NCBI GenBank assembly: GCA_000434935.1
Contig: FR882198.1
Span: forward strand, 17,909-81,908
Source of the DNA: Bacteroides sp. CAG:709
GTDB taxonomy: Bacteria; Bacteroidota; Bacteroidia; Bacteroidales; UBA932
Length of the DNA stretch: 64,000 nucleotides
Reading direction: 5' to 3'
Position 1 is the first letter of the stretch. Every line of letters begins with the position of its first letter. Of this stretch, positions 57,083-64,000 are shown piece after piece. A model generated the notes under the pieces. That model was given only the letters and a program-made list of their open reading frames with translations, was not told the origin of the DNA and searched no databases. The position numbers and the translations under genes are program-made.

Positions 57083-57325
57083 TTAAACAAGGTTAATAAA
57101 TCCTTTCTTCTGGGCATCTCTGAGAACGCTCTCGAGACCGTTCTTCTCAATATGCCTGATACCTTTGCAGGTCACTTTCAATGTGACGAACCTCTGCTCT
57201 GACTCAAGCCAGAACTTCTTATTCTTGAGGTTGAGAGAGAACTCTCTCTTGGTGCGGAGCTTAGAGTGAGCGACATTGTTGCCGATCATTCTCTTTCTTC
57301 CTGTTACTTGACAAACCTTTGCCAT
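57083..57325 (-). CDS. rpmB: 50S ribosomal protein L28
   Basis: An 80-residue ribosomal protein ([47 protein letters not shown]). It is the first gene of the rpmB-rpmG-DUF4295 operon. The leader (57326-57409) contains ATATTTG-like boxes but no confident promoter. Confidence 0.98.
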   Translation of the reverse strand: MAKVCQVTGRKRMIGNNVAHSKLRTKREFSLNLKNKKFWLESEQRFVTLKVTCKGIRHIEKNGLESVLRDAQKKGFINLV

Positions 57326-57409
57326 ATTATTGTACTTTTTTAATTTTCTCTAATAGATAGTCTATGCGGGCTGCAAATATCGCGTTTAATTTTCTGAAAT
57401 CCAAAAATT

Positions 57410-58756
57410 CTACACAAATTTGAAGAATCGCCTCCAGCGAATATTCGCCGGGAATGATTTGTTGATATCCGTTGAAAGCCAAATCAATGCGGGTCTTCCG
57501 ACGATGTGGTCTTCAGGGACGAATCCCCAATATCTTGAATCCAGTGAATTGTGGCGATTATCACCCATCATAAAGTAATAATCCTGCTTGAAAGTGTACT
57601 CGTCCGTAACGTTTCCGTTGATGATTATACTACCTTCCGGAGTGACATCCAACTGATTCTTCTCATATACTCTGATGATTCTTTCATAAAGAGGAAGATT
57701 CTCCATATTCAGTTTCACCGTTGCTCCCGCTTCAGGAATCCAAATCGGACCGTAGTTGTCGCGTGTCCATCTGAACGACTCCTTATAGGGGAAGAGCATG
57801 AGGTAAGAGTCAGGGTAATTCGGAGGATAAACATCCACCTGCTCTTCTACGCTTACGACATTGGCACAGCCTTTTACTTCTTTCAGCATTGCTGCCGTGA
57901 GAGGCATCTGGGGATATCCCGGCAGTGCGTCGTCGTACATGAGCTCGGAAAAATTGAGTCCGAGTTTTTCAAGGGTTTTCAAATTAATCCTGGAGCCGTC
58001 CGTCACTACAGTGTATGTAGACTGGACACCTGGCCAAACCTCCTGGGCTGCGGAATTGATATATACCTGTCCATCGACTACGGAAAGTGTGTCACCATGG
58101 ATTGCGACGCATCTTTTCACATAATGGTCCTTCTTGTCTGACGGACGGACAATGACCGGTCCGTATGACTTTACGGCATAATCTTTTCCATAGAACCTGC
58201 AGACTGTATAATAATCGTCTGCCGGAGCCTTCGTCAGTACCGTATCCCCGTCAGGGAAGCCGAACACGACATAATCTCCACGTTCTACGTTCCTGAAGCC
58301 CTTCAATCGCCGGTATTCGTTCTGAATCAATGTTGAATAAGATTCTTTTCCGAATATGACATTGTGAGTGAACGGAATCGTCAGAGGGGTCTCCGGGATT
58401 CGCGGGCCGAATGTCAACTTGCTTACGAAGAGATGGTCTCCTGTAAGAAGCGAACTCTCCATCGATGATGAAGGAATCTTGAACGCCTGGAAGAAAAAGA
58501 TATTGATGAATGTCACGAACACGACTGCGAAGATGATGGCATCAAGCCAGTCCAGCAGTGCATTCCTCTTTTCGCCTTCCTTATAGTCCTTTTTCCAGAA
58601 CAGCCATTTCACCTTCCTGGTGATATGGTGGTCGAAAATGACCAGAAGACCGAAAAGCCACCAATAATTTCCCAGCCAGATCACCCACAGCAGATAGAGG
58701 ACTGACCAGAAAGTCATCCGTGCCCACTTGTTATGGTATAGATCCTTCACGCTCAT
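57410..58756 (-). CDS. lepB: Signal peptidase I (large Bacteroidetes form)
   Basis: A 448-residue inner-membrane serine protease removing signal peptides. Membrane segments lie at about 13-45 and 72-92. The catalytic Ser is in KIPSSSMESSLLTGD, and the catalytic Lys is in VKRCVAIHGDTLSV. The final box is FMMGDNRHNSLDSRYWGFVPEDHIVG. A roughly 150-residue insert between boxes (about 230-370) is characteristic of the Bacteroidetes enzymes. It lies 9 bases after rplT and probably belongs to the same long transcript. Confidence 0.95.
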   Translation of the reverse strand: MSVKDLYHNKWARMTFWSVLYLLWVIWLGNYWWLFGLLVIFDHHITRKVKWLFWKKDYKEGEKRNALLDWLDAIIFAVVFVTFINIFFFQAFKIPSSSMESSLLTGDHLFVSKLTFGPRIPETPLTIPFTHNVIFGKESYSTLIQNEYRRLKGFRNVERGDYVVFGFPDGDTVLTKAPADDYYTVCRFYGKDYAVKSYGPVIVRPSDKKDHYVKRCVAIHGDTLSVVDGQVYINSAAQEVWPGVQSTYTVVTDGSRINLKTLEKLGLNFSELMYDDALPGYPQMPLTAAMLKEVKGCANVVSVEEQVDVYPPNYPDSYLMLFPYKESFRWTRDNYGPIWIPEAGATVKLNMENLPLYERIIRVYEKNQLDVTPEGSIIINGNVTDEYTFKQDYYFMMGDNRHNSLDSRYWGFVPEDHIVGRPALIWLSTDINKSFPANIRWRRFFKFV

Positions 58757-58765
58757 CAGTATAGT

Positions 58766-59110
58766 TTATTTTACCTGATTTACGATAGCTTCGAAAGCCT
58801 TAGGATTATTCATAGCGAGGTCTGCAAGCACTTTACGGTTAAGACCGACATTCTGCTTGGCAAGTTTACCCATGAACTGTGAGTATGAAATGCCGTACTG
58901 GCGGGCGGCAGCATTGATTCTCTGAATCCAAAGTGCACGGAACTCACGTTTCTTGTTCTTACGGTCACGGTAAGCGTAGGTAAGACCTTTCTCATAGGTG
59001 TTCTTCGCTACCGTCCAAACATTTTTCCTTGAAAGGAAATAGCCGCGGGTCTTCTTGAGAATCTTCTTGCGGCGAGCCCTAGAGGCTACTGAATTAACTG
59101 ATCTTGGCAT
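58766..59110 (-). CDS. rplT: 50S ribosomal protein L20
   Basis: A 114-residue 23S rRNA-binding protein needed early in 50S assembly ([49 protein letters not shown]). It follows rpmI in the thrS-infC-rpmI-rplT order; L20 is the autogenous repressor of this operon in other bacteria. The 80-base gap to rpmI shows no clear hairpin. Confidence 0.98.
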   Translation of the reverse strand: MPRSVNSVASRARRKKILKKTRGYFLSRKNVWTVAKNTYEKGLTYAYRDRKNKKREFRALWIQRINAAARQYGISYSQFMGKLAKQNVGLNRKVLADLAMNNPKAFEAIVNQVK

Positions 59111-59190
59111 AAATTTTACAATTTCGGGATACAGTGACCACCTTGAATGGTACTTTATGACTGCATTCCAAGTTCAACATTTGAGAATAA

Positions 59191-59385
59191 TTACATTACC
59201 AGAAGCTCTTTAACCCTCTTCTCGTCTACTGGGTGAACCAGTGCGAAGTGGTCAAGATTTCTTTTCTGCTTCTTGGTTTTCTTGGTGAGAATGTGGCTGT
59301 GATAAGCGTGTTTTCTCTTGATTTTTCCCGTTCCGGTAAGCGCGAAACGCTTTTTGGCACCGGAGTTGGTTTTAAGCTTTGCCAT
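59191..59385 (-). CDS. rpmI: 50S ribosomal protein L35
   Basis: A 64-residue large-subunit protein: [31 protein letters not shown] and [21 protein letters not shown]. It sits between infC and rplT. A hairpin lies in the 68-base gap before it. Confidence 0.98.
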   Translation of the reverse strand: MAKLKTNSGAKKRFALTGTGKIKRKHAYHSHILTKKTKKQKRNLDHFALVHPVDEKRVKELLVM

Positions 59386-59417
59386 TTTACAAAAAGTTTT
59401 TAATTAATTATATCCGA

Positions 59418-59445
59418 ACTTCCGGAGGCTCGCACCTCCGAAAGT
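59418..59445 (-). promoter_or_regulatory. Hairpin between infC and rpmI
   Basis: ACTTCCGGAGG pairs with CCTCCGAAAGT (10 of 11) around a 6-base loop, 8 bases after the infC stop and 32 bases before the rpmI start. No T-tract follows, so it is not a simple terminator. It could be an RNA-processing or L20-type control site; the role is inferred from position only. Confidence 0.45.
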
Positions 59446-59453
59446 CCAGGTCT

Positions 59454-60092
59454 TTATTTCTTCTTAATCGGAGCAATCATCATTATCATACGCTTTCCTT
59501 CAAGCTGAGGCATGTGCTCTGCGCGTCCGAACTCCTCAAGTTCCACAGCGAAACGGAGAAGAAGTTTCTCCCCCTGGTCCGCGAACTGGATGGAGCGGCC
59601 TCTGAAGAACACTGAAGCCTTCACCTTGGAGCCCTCGTTAAGGAACTCCTGGGCATGTTTGAGCTTGAACTGGAAGTCATGCTCATCAGTGTTAGGCCCG
59701 AAGCGGATCTCCTTGATCACGATCTTGGTGGAGTTCTGCTTCATTTCCTTAGCCTTTTTCTTCTGCTGGTACAGATACTTCTGGTAATCCAGAATCTTGC
59801 ATACCGGAGGATCAGCCTTGGCAGTGATTTCCACCAGATCGAGTTCCATTTCATCGGCCATTTTCATAGCCTGTGCAATGGAATATACTCCCGGTTCAGC
59901 GATATTGTCACCTACCAGACGTACCTGAGTAGCCCTGATCTCATCATTGATGTTCAGTTCATTCTCATCCTTATGTCTCGGAGGAGCCATGCGGGCTCCC
60001 GCTGGTTTTGGACCTGCAGGTCTTGGTGCTCCTGCCGGTCTGTTACCTGATGGCCTAGGGCCACCGAAGTGAGGTTTAAAAGGCGTTGCGAT
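59454..60092 (-). CDS. infC: Translation initiation factor IF-3, AUC start
   Basis: A 212-residue IF-3 that binds the 30S subunit and rejects non-canonical starts. I place the start at ATC 60092-60090: the frame is open from there to 59454, the next codon upstream boundary is a stop (TAG 60107-60105), and a perfect AGGAGG lies 8 bases before ATC. The only ATG is 34 codons in (59990), with no Shine-Dalgarno. The N-terminal extension (about 1-34, MATPFKPHFGGPRPSGNRPA then Pro/Gly/Ala repeats) precedes the family core (NELNINDEIRATQVRLVGDN). The C-domain ends RMIMMIAPIKKK. E. coli infC starts at AUU and autoregulates through it, so the same is inferred here. It lies 38 bases from thrS. Confidence 0.88.
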   Translation of the reverse strand: MATPFKPHFGGPRPSGNRPAGAPRPAGPKPAGARMAPPRHKDENELNINDEIRATQVRLVGDNIAEPGVYSIAQAMKMADEMELDLVEITAKADPPVCKILDYQKYLYQQKKKAKEMKQNSTKIVIKEIRFGPNTDEHDFQFKLKHAQEFLNEGSKVKASVFFRGRSIQFADQGEKLLLRFAVELEEFGRAEHMPQLEGKRMIMMIAPIKKK

Positions 60093-60106
60093 AAATTTGC
60101 CCTCCT
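60090..60106 (-). promoter_or_regulatory. infC ribosome-binding site with AUC start codon
   Basis: Minus strand: AGGAGG, 8 bases (GCAAATTT), ATC. It is the strongest Shine-Dalgarno I noticed in the window and fixes the start of infC at a codon that normal starts avoid. Confidence 0.85.
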
Positions 60107-60130
60107 AAATAATTAAATTAATACTAGCTG

Positions 60131-62095
60131 TTAAAGTTCTGAACTATAAGAACTTTCAGCAGCCTTGAACTTCGCGATAAAGTCCTCTACATGCATAGAA
60201 CCCTTATCTGCGCCTTCATGACGAACGGAGACCATATTCTCTGCAGCCTCCTTCTCGCCGACAATCACAAGAACAGGAACCCTGAGGAGCGAAATTTCCC
60301 GGATTCTCTTGCCCAAGGTCTCGTTTCGGTCGTCTATTGAAGCGCGAATATCGGATTTTTTCATCAAATCACAAACTTTTTTTGCATAATCAGTGTATTT
60401 TTCACTGACAGGCAGGACTTTTACCTGATCCGGCGCGAGCCAGAGAGGCAGATGTCCGGCAGTATGCTCAAGCAGGACTGCGGTAAATCTTTCGATGGAT
60501 CCGAACGGTGCCCTATGTATCATGACAGGACGTTTCTTGGAGCCGTCCTTGTCGGTATATTCAAGCTGGAAGCGCTCAGGAAGGTTATAATCCACCTGTA
60601 CTGTTCCGAGCTGCCATTTTCTTCCGAGAGCATCCTTCACCATGAAGTCGAGTTTCGGGCCATAGAATGCAGCCTCACCATACTCGACGACAGTCTTGAG
60701 TCCCTTCTCGGCAGCAGCCTCGATGATTCCCTGCTCGGCTTTGTCCCAGTTTTCATCCGTTCCGATATATTTTTCCTTGTGATTAGGGTCTCGGAGTGAA
60801 ACCTGAGCCGTGAAGTTCTTGAAATTGAAAGTACCGAATACATATAATATAAGGTCGATCACTTTCTCGAATTCTTCCTTCAGCTGGTCAGGACGCACGA
60901 ACAGATGGGCGTCATCCTGAGTGAAGCAGCGGACACGGGTAAGTCCGTGGAGCTCACCGCTCTGCTCATATCTATATACCGTACCGAACTCTGCAAATCT
61001 CAAAGGAAGATCCTTATATGATCTCGGAGACGAGCGGAAAATCTCGCAGTGATGAGGGCAGTTCATCGGTTTCAGCATATATTCCTCACCCTCCTGAGGG
61101 GTATGGATAGGCTGGAATGAATCCTTGCCGTATTTTGCATAGTGACCGGATGTCACGTAAAGCTGCTTGCTTCCGATATGAGGAGTAACGACAGGAAGAT
61201 ATCCGAACTCGTCAAGCTTCTTGCGGAGGAAGTTCTCCAGCTGGAGTCTCATGACAGCACCTCTAGGCAGCCACATAGGCAATCCGAGGCCCACGCGTGA
61301 CGAGAACATGAAGAGTTCCATCTCCTTGCCCAGCTTTCTGTGGTCACGTTTCTTTGCTTCCTCGAGAAGTACAAGGTATTCATCCAGAAGAGATTTCTTA
61401 GGGAATGTGATACCATATACACGGGTAAGCTGAGGACGTTTCTCGTCACCTCTCCAATATGCACCTGCGATAGATGTCACCTTCACGGCCTTGATGAGTT
61501 CCGTATTTCTGAGGTGCGGTCCACGGCAGAGATCGGTAAAATTGCCGTTCTTGTAGAATGTAATCTTGCCGTCCTCGAGTTCGCTGATAAGTTCGAGCTT
61601 GTACTCGTCGCCTTTCTCCGTGAAATATTTTACTGCATCTTCCTTGGAGACATGGGAGCATTTGAACTCCTCCTTGCCGCGTGCAAATTCCAGCATCTTC
61701 TTCTCGATAGCCGGGAAATCTGCATCGGTAAGCTGCTTTCCGCCAAGGTCAATGTCATAATAGAATCCGTTTTCGATAGCCGGTCCGATACCGAACTTGA
61801 CACCAGGATAAAGAGCTTCGAGAGCCTGTGCCATAAGGTGGGCCGAAGAGTGCCAGAAAACATGTTTTCCTTCCTCGTCTTCCCATTTCAGCAGCCTTAC
61901 GGTGCTGTTCTCCTCAATCGGTGTATCCAATCCGATTACCGTACCTTTTCCGACTGATGTATCACCTTCGGCTTTCACTGAAACAGCCAAAACCTCTGCT
62001 GCCAGCCTCGGGCTGATACTTTCTGCAATCTGATAACCTGTCACGCCTTTCTCAAAGGCTTTGACGCTTCCGTCAGGGAATGTAATGTTAATCAT
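60131..62095 (-). CDS. thrS: Threonyl-tRNA synthetase
   Basis: A 654-residue class II synthetase. The start is ATG 62095 ([17 protein letters not shown]); upstream in-frame sequence is an AT-rich leader. Order: TGS domain (about 1-60), editing domain with [12 protein letters not shown] and the metal-binding set, catalytic core with [10 protein letters not shown] (zinc ligands), [18 protein letters not shown] and APFGSIERF, then the C-terminal anticodon-binding domain ([17 protein letters not shown]). It is the first gene of thrS-infC-rpmI-rplT, the order conserved in many bacteria. Confidence 0.98.
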   Translation of the reverse strand: MINITFPDGSVKAFEKGVTGYQIAESISPRLAAEVLAVSVKAEGDTSVGKGTVIGLDTPIEENSTVRLLKWEDEEGKHVFWHSSAHLMAQALEALYPGVKFGIGPAIENGFYYDIDLGGKQLTDADFPAIEKKMLEFARGKEEFKCSHVSKEDAVKYFTEKGDEYKLELISELEDGKITFYKNGNFTDLCRGPHLRNTELIKAVKVTSIAGAYWRGDEKRPQLTRVYGITFPKKSLLDEYLVLLEEAKKRDHRKLGKEMELFMFSSRVGLGLPMWLPRGAVMRLQLENFLRKKLDEFGYLPVVTPHIGSKQLYVTSGHYAKYGKDSFQPIHTPQEGEEYMLKPMNCPHHCEIFRSSPRSYKDLPLRFAEFGTVYRYEQSGELHGLTRVRCFTQDDAHLFVRPDQLKEEFEKVIDLILYVFGTFNFKNFTAQVSLRDPNHKEKYIGTDENWDKAEQGIIEAAAEKGLKTVVEYGEAAFYGPKLDFMVKDALGRKWQLGTVQVDYNLPERFQLEYTDKDGSKKRPVMIHRAPFGSIERFTAVLLEHTAGHLPLWLAPDQVKVLPVSEKYTDYAKKVCDLMKKSDIRASIDDRNETLGKRIREISLLRVPVLVIVGEKEAAENMVSVRHEGADKGSMHVEDFIAKFKAAESSYSSEL

Positions 62096-62185
62096 AACTA
62101 AATCTGTGTAATAATTAAATTGGACTAACCAGTATTTACAAACCAAGTACTTGAACTTGATTAGCCATATTATTAGCCAAGACTG

Positions 62186-62193
62186 CAAAATTA
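62186..62193 (-). promoter_or_regulatory. -7 element of the thrS operon promoter
   Basis: TAATTTTG, a full match to TAnnTTTG, 91 bases before the thrS start. The leader holds GGCTAAT twice (about 62160-62180) and a CAAGTACTTG palindrome. No T-box or tRNA-like operator can be asserted. Confidence 0.55.
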
Positions 62194-62248
62194 GCAAAAA
62201 TTCCGCAGATTATGAACACATTTCCCTAAAAGATAGGCACTCGGAGAC

Positions 62249-63211
62249 TCAGAACTCTTCCTTGATGTTGTATTTGTTCCTTTCGGTAGATGTACGGGAA
62301 ATCATTTCGCAGATGAAGCCCGCAAGGAACAGCATCACGCCGAGCACGACCGCAAGCAGCGCCAGATAGAACAGAGGCTGGTCCGTGACAGGACGGAAAT
62401 GCATTCCCCCCGCCTGATGTATAAGTTTGGCGACAATCAGCCAGACCGCTATCACGAATCCCGCAAGGAACATGAGAATTCCGGTAAAGCCGAAAAAGTG
62501 CATCGGTTTCTTGCCGAACGTACTCAGGAACCACAGTGAAAGCAGGTCCAGGAAGCCGTTCATGAAACGCTCCAGGCCGAACTTGCTCTTGCCGTACTTT
62601 CTCTTCTGATGATGGACAGGCTTCTCCGTAATCCTCTCGAACCCGGCATTTTTCGCCAGATAAGGGATATAGCGGTGCATCTCGCCATAGACCTCGATAT
62701 TTTTCACCACCTCGTTGCGGTATGCCTTCAATCCGCAGTTCATGTCATGCAGATGAATGCCGGTAATCCAACGTGCGGTAGCATTGTACAGCTTGGAAGG
62801 CAGATTCTTGGTAAGCTTGTTGTCCTGCCGATGCTGTTTCCAGCCTGAGACGACATCCCATCCGTCCTCGGTCACCATCCTGTACATTTCCGGAATTTCC
62901 TCCGGCGAATCCTGAAGGTCGGCATCCATTGTCACTACAACATTGCCCCCGGCAGCCTTGAAACCGTGGTAGAGGGCCGCGGACTTGCCGTAGTTGCGTC
63001 TGAAACGGATTCCGTGAATGCGCCCGTCAGCCTCCGCAAGTTCCCGCACGACCTTCCAGGAGCCGTCGGTGCTGCCGTCGTCCACCATGATGATTTCGTA
63101 TTCCCAGCCGCGCCCGTCCAACGTCCGATCAATCCAGCGGACAAGCTCCGGCAGAGACTCCGCCTCGTTAAAAAGTGGGACAATGATTGTGAGGTCCAAT
63201 GTTTTATCCAT
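62249..63211 (-). CDS. Membrane-bound GT2 glycosyltransferase (dolichol/undecaprenyl-phosphate type)
   Basis: A 320-residue inverting GT-A glycosyltransferase. The N-terminal catalytic domain shows TIIVPLFNEAESLPELV, VDDGSTDGSW, FRRNYGKSAAL and the DxD-like TMDADLQDSPEEI, with the acceptor-binding CGLKAYR. Two C-terminal transmembrane helices (about 232-262 and 275-300) anchor it at the inner membrane. It fits the family that loads a sugar onto a polyprenyl phosphate. The sugar is unknown. It is 18 bases after the DUF4199 gene, with which it forms a two-gene operon. Confidence 0.93.
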   Translation of the reverse strand: MDKTLDLTIIVPLFNEAESLPELVRWIDRTLDGRGWEYEIIMVDDGSTDGSWKVVRELAEADGRIHGIRFRRNYGKSAALYHGFKAAGGNVVVTMDADLQDSPEEIPEMYRMVTEDGWDVVSGWKQHRQDNKLTKNLPSKLYNATARWITGIHLHDMNCGLKAYRNEVVKNIEVYGEMHRYIPYLAKNAGFERITEKPVHHQKRKYGKSKFGLERFMNGFLDLLSLWFLSTFGKKPMHFFGFTGILMFLAGFVIAVWLIVAKLIHQAGGMHFRPVTDQPLFYLALLAVVLGVMLFLAGFICEMISRTSTERNKYNIKEEF

Positions 63212-63229
63212 AATTTTCTATATCAATGT

Positions 63230-63814
63230 CTATTTCAAATCGTCCTGCTCATCGACGGTGTCGCCGAAAATATCCCTCGGCGGAATGGACATCGAGAAAA
63301 TCTTGGATGCTATCACGCCGTACAGGAAGCAGTAGACCAATGTCACGAAAAATGATATCTGAGGCAGCTTGCTCATCGTCCGTTCCAACGCCACGCGGTC
63401 GCTGTCGCCCAATGCCATTGTCGATGAATATGCCTGCATATATGTGTCAATCATCTGGCTCATGCTGTCCGGAGAAATCACCGTGAGGTTTATCAGGTTC
63501 ACGCCGGCCACAATGATTGCCGATGTCAATGCCGTAAACATTCCGAAGCGGAATGATGATTTAGGCGTAAGCTCGGGATGGTTCACGGCGAATTTCAGCA
63601 TGAAGAACCTCAGCAGCCACAGGCATCCCACGAATTTCACAAGCCACAATGCCACGCTTATCAGCGACCCGGCCAATCTCGCTCCGAATCCTCCTGATGC
63701 CAGTCCCGCCGTCAATATTCCCGTAAACATGAACACGGCCGTGAAAATGCCCAGAACAAGTCCGGACTTGGCAGCCTCGTTCCAAATGGTTCTGAAATCA
63801 ATATCCTGTCTCAT
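63230..63814 (-). CDS. DUF4199 integral membrane protein
   Basis: A 194-residue protein with four likely transmembrane helices (about 15-38, 45-70, 85-110, 150-172). The DUF4199 arrangement, found in Bacteroidetes, often lies next to this GT2 gene. A polar loop separates helices 3 and 4 (SPDSMSQMIDTYMQAYSSTM). The function is not known; the adjacency suggests a role in polyprenyl-phosphate sugar transfer. The start is ATG 63814. Confidence 0.88.
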   Translation of the reverse strand: MRQDIDFRTIWNEAAKSGLVLGIFTAVFMFTGILTAGLASGGFGARLAGSLISVALWLVKFVGCLWLLRFFMLKFAVNHPELTPKSSFRFGMFTALTSAIIVAGVNLINLTVISPDSMSQMIDTYMQAYSSTMALGDSDRVALERTMSKLPQISFFVTLVYCFLYGVIASKIFSMSIPPRDIFGDTVDEQDDLK

Positions 63815-63835
63815 GTAAAATCTCGATTAGACTGG

Positions 63836-63843
63836 CAAATATA
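63836..63843 (-). promoter_or_regulatory. -7 element of the DUF4199-GT2 promoter
   Basis: TATATTTG, a full match to TAnnTTTG on the minus strand, 22 bases before the DUF4199 start. The T-run of the terminator just upstream lies near the -33 position. Confidence 0.6.
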
Positions 63844-63863
63844 CATATTTTTTCGCAAGAAAA

Positions 63864-63891
63864 AGCGCCCGGAGGAGATGCCCCGGGCGCT
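63864..63891 (-). terminator. Terminator of the gene at the right edge
   Basis: AGCGCCCGG pairs with CCGGGCGCT (perfect 9 bp, 10-base loop) and is followed by TTTTTCTT on the minus strand. Confidence 0.85.
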
Positions 63892-63921
63892 GAAATATAG
63901 ATTGTCTTGTGAATACTTGTT

Positions 63922-64000
63922 CTAGTACCTGTTCAGCGGACGTCCGCCGGTCATCATGTGTACTTTTCTCTTCACTTCCTCGAGAACAGCATTGTGCTCT
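63922..64000 (-). CDS. C-terminal end of an unidentified gene (runs off window)
   Basis: The last 25 codons plus a TAG stop (63924-63922) of a minus-strand gene: EHNAVLEEVKRKVHMMTGGR then PLNRY. It is followed by a strong terminator, which supports it as a real gene end. The fragment is too short for me to name a family. Confidence 0.6.
   Translation of the reverse strand, partial: EHNAVLEEVKRKVHMMTGGRPLNRY

Noticed and set aside
62100..62190. T-box or tRNA-like operator in the thrS leader
   Set aside because: Only short repeats and one small palindrome are visible; no T-box sequence or stable multi-stem structure.

Overview
The window looks like a chromosomal segment of a gut-type member of the order Bacteroidales. 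The evidence is: SusC/SusD pairs and BACON, DUF3823, DUF4295, DUF4296, DUF4199, DUF3575 and DUF6377 families; the large insert-bearing signal peptidase I; and promoters that repeatedly match the Bacteroidetes sigma consensus TTTG-N19-21-TAnnTTTG. I cannot fix the genus. There is no rRNA, no CRISPR array and no intact transposase or integrase.

Layout. 1-7903 (minus): a polysaccharide utilisation locus with a partial SusC-like receptor, a BACON lipoprotein, a GH89 alpha-N-acetylglucosaminidase, a GH97 alpha-glucosidase and a DUF6377 membrane sensor-regulator. 8030-9938 (minus): groES-groEL. 10089-21907 (plus): a cell-envelope block with a bacterial alpha-2-macroglobulin carrying a thioester motif, penicillin-binding protein 1C, MurB, MurA (Asp at the usual catalytic Cys) and a secreted DNA/RNA endonuclease lipoprotein. 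21908-22933: no gene, but packed with nested palindromes and a duplicated 192-bp element. 22934-25797 (minus): an exported Gfo/Idh/MocA oxidoreductase and a GH125 alpha-1,6-mannosidase. 25925-28643 (minus): tRNA-Arg(CCT), L32, YceD, TypA, divergent from guaA (28746-30326, plus). 30494-30861: an integrase remnant and a large hairpin.

30895-43719 (minus): a second utilisation locus that fits alpha-mannan or high-mannose glycans, with LamG lipoprotein, GH99 endo-alpha-mannosidase, DUF3823, SusD, SusC, and a GH92 alpha-mannosidase split by a frameshift inside a (TA)n tract. It is followed by a transmembrane LamG/Kelch-like sensor with a SARP-like cytoplasmic output. With the nearby GH125 this gives endo, 1,2/1,3-exo and 1,6-exo mannosidase activities. 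43958-44949: a frameshifted Abi_2 (HEPN RNase) defence gene with its promoter. 45155-46243: a D-2-hydroxyacid dehydrogenase and tRNA-Leu(CAG). 46349-49326 (minus): a three-gene, tightly coupled cassette of a HExxH metallopeptidase lipoprotein, a DUF3575 outer-membrane-type protein and a FimB/Mfa2-like lipoprotein.

49585-64000 (minus) is mostly housekeeping: deoC, radical SAM protein, amidohydrolase, DUF4296 lipoprotein, pheT, ftsY, DUF4295-rpmG-rpmB, lepB, and the thrS-infC-rpmI-rplT operon, then a GT2 glycosyltransferase, DUF4199 protein and the tail of one more gene. infC appears to start at an AUC codon behind a perfect Shine-Dalgarno, giving a 212-residue IF3 with a Pro/Gly/Ala-rich N-terminus. 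The points I think most deserve follow-up are the palindrome cluster, the TA-tract-split GH92, the Kelch/SARP transmembrane regulator, the metallopeptidase/DUF3575/Mfa2-like cassette and the infC start.
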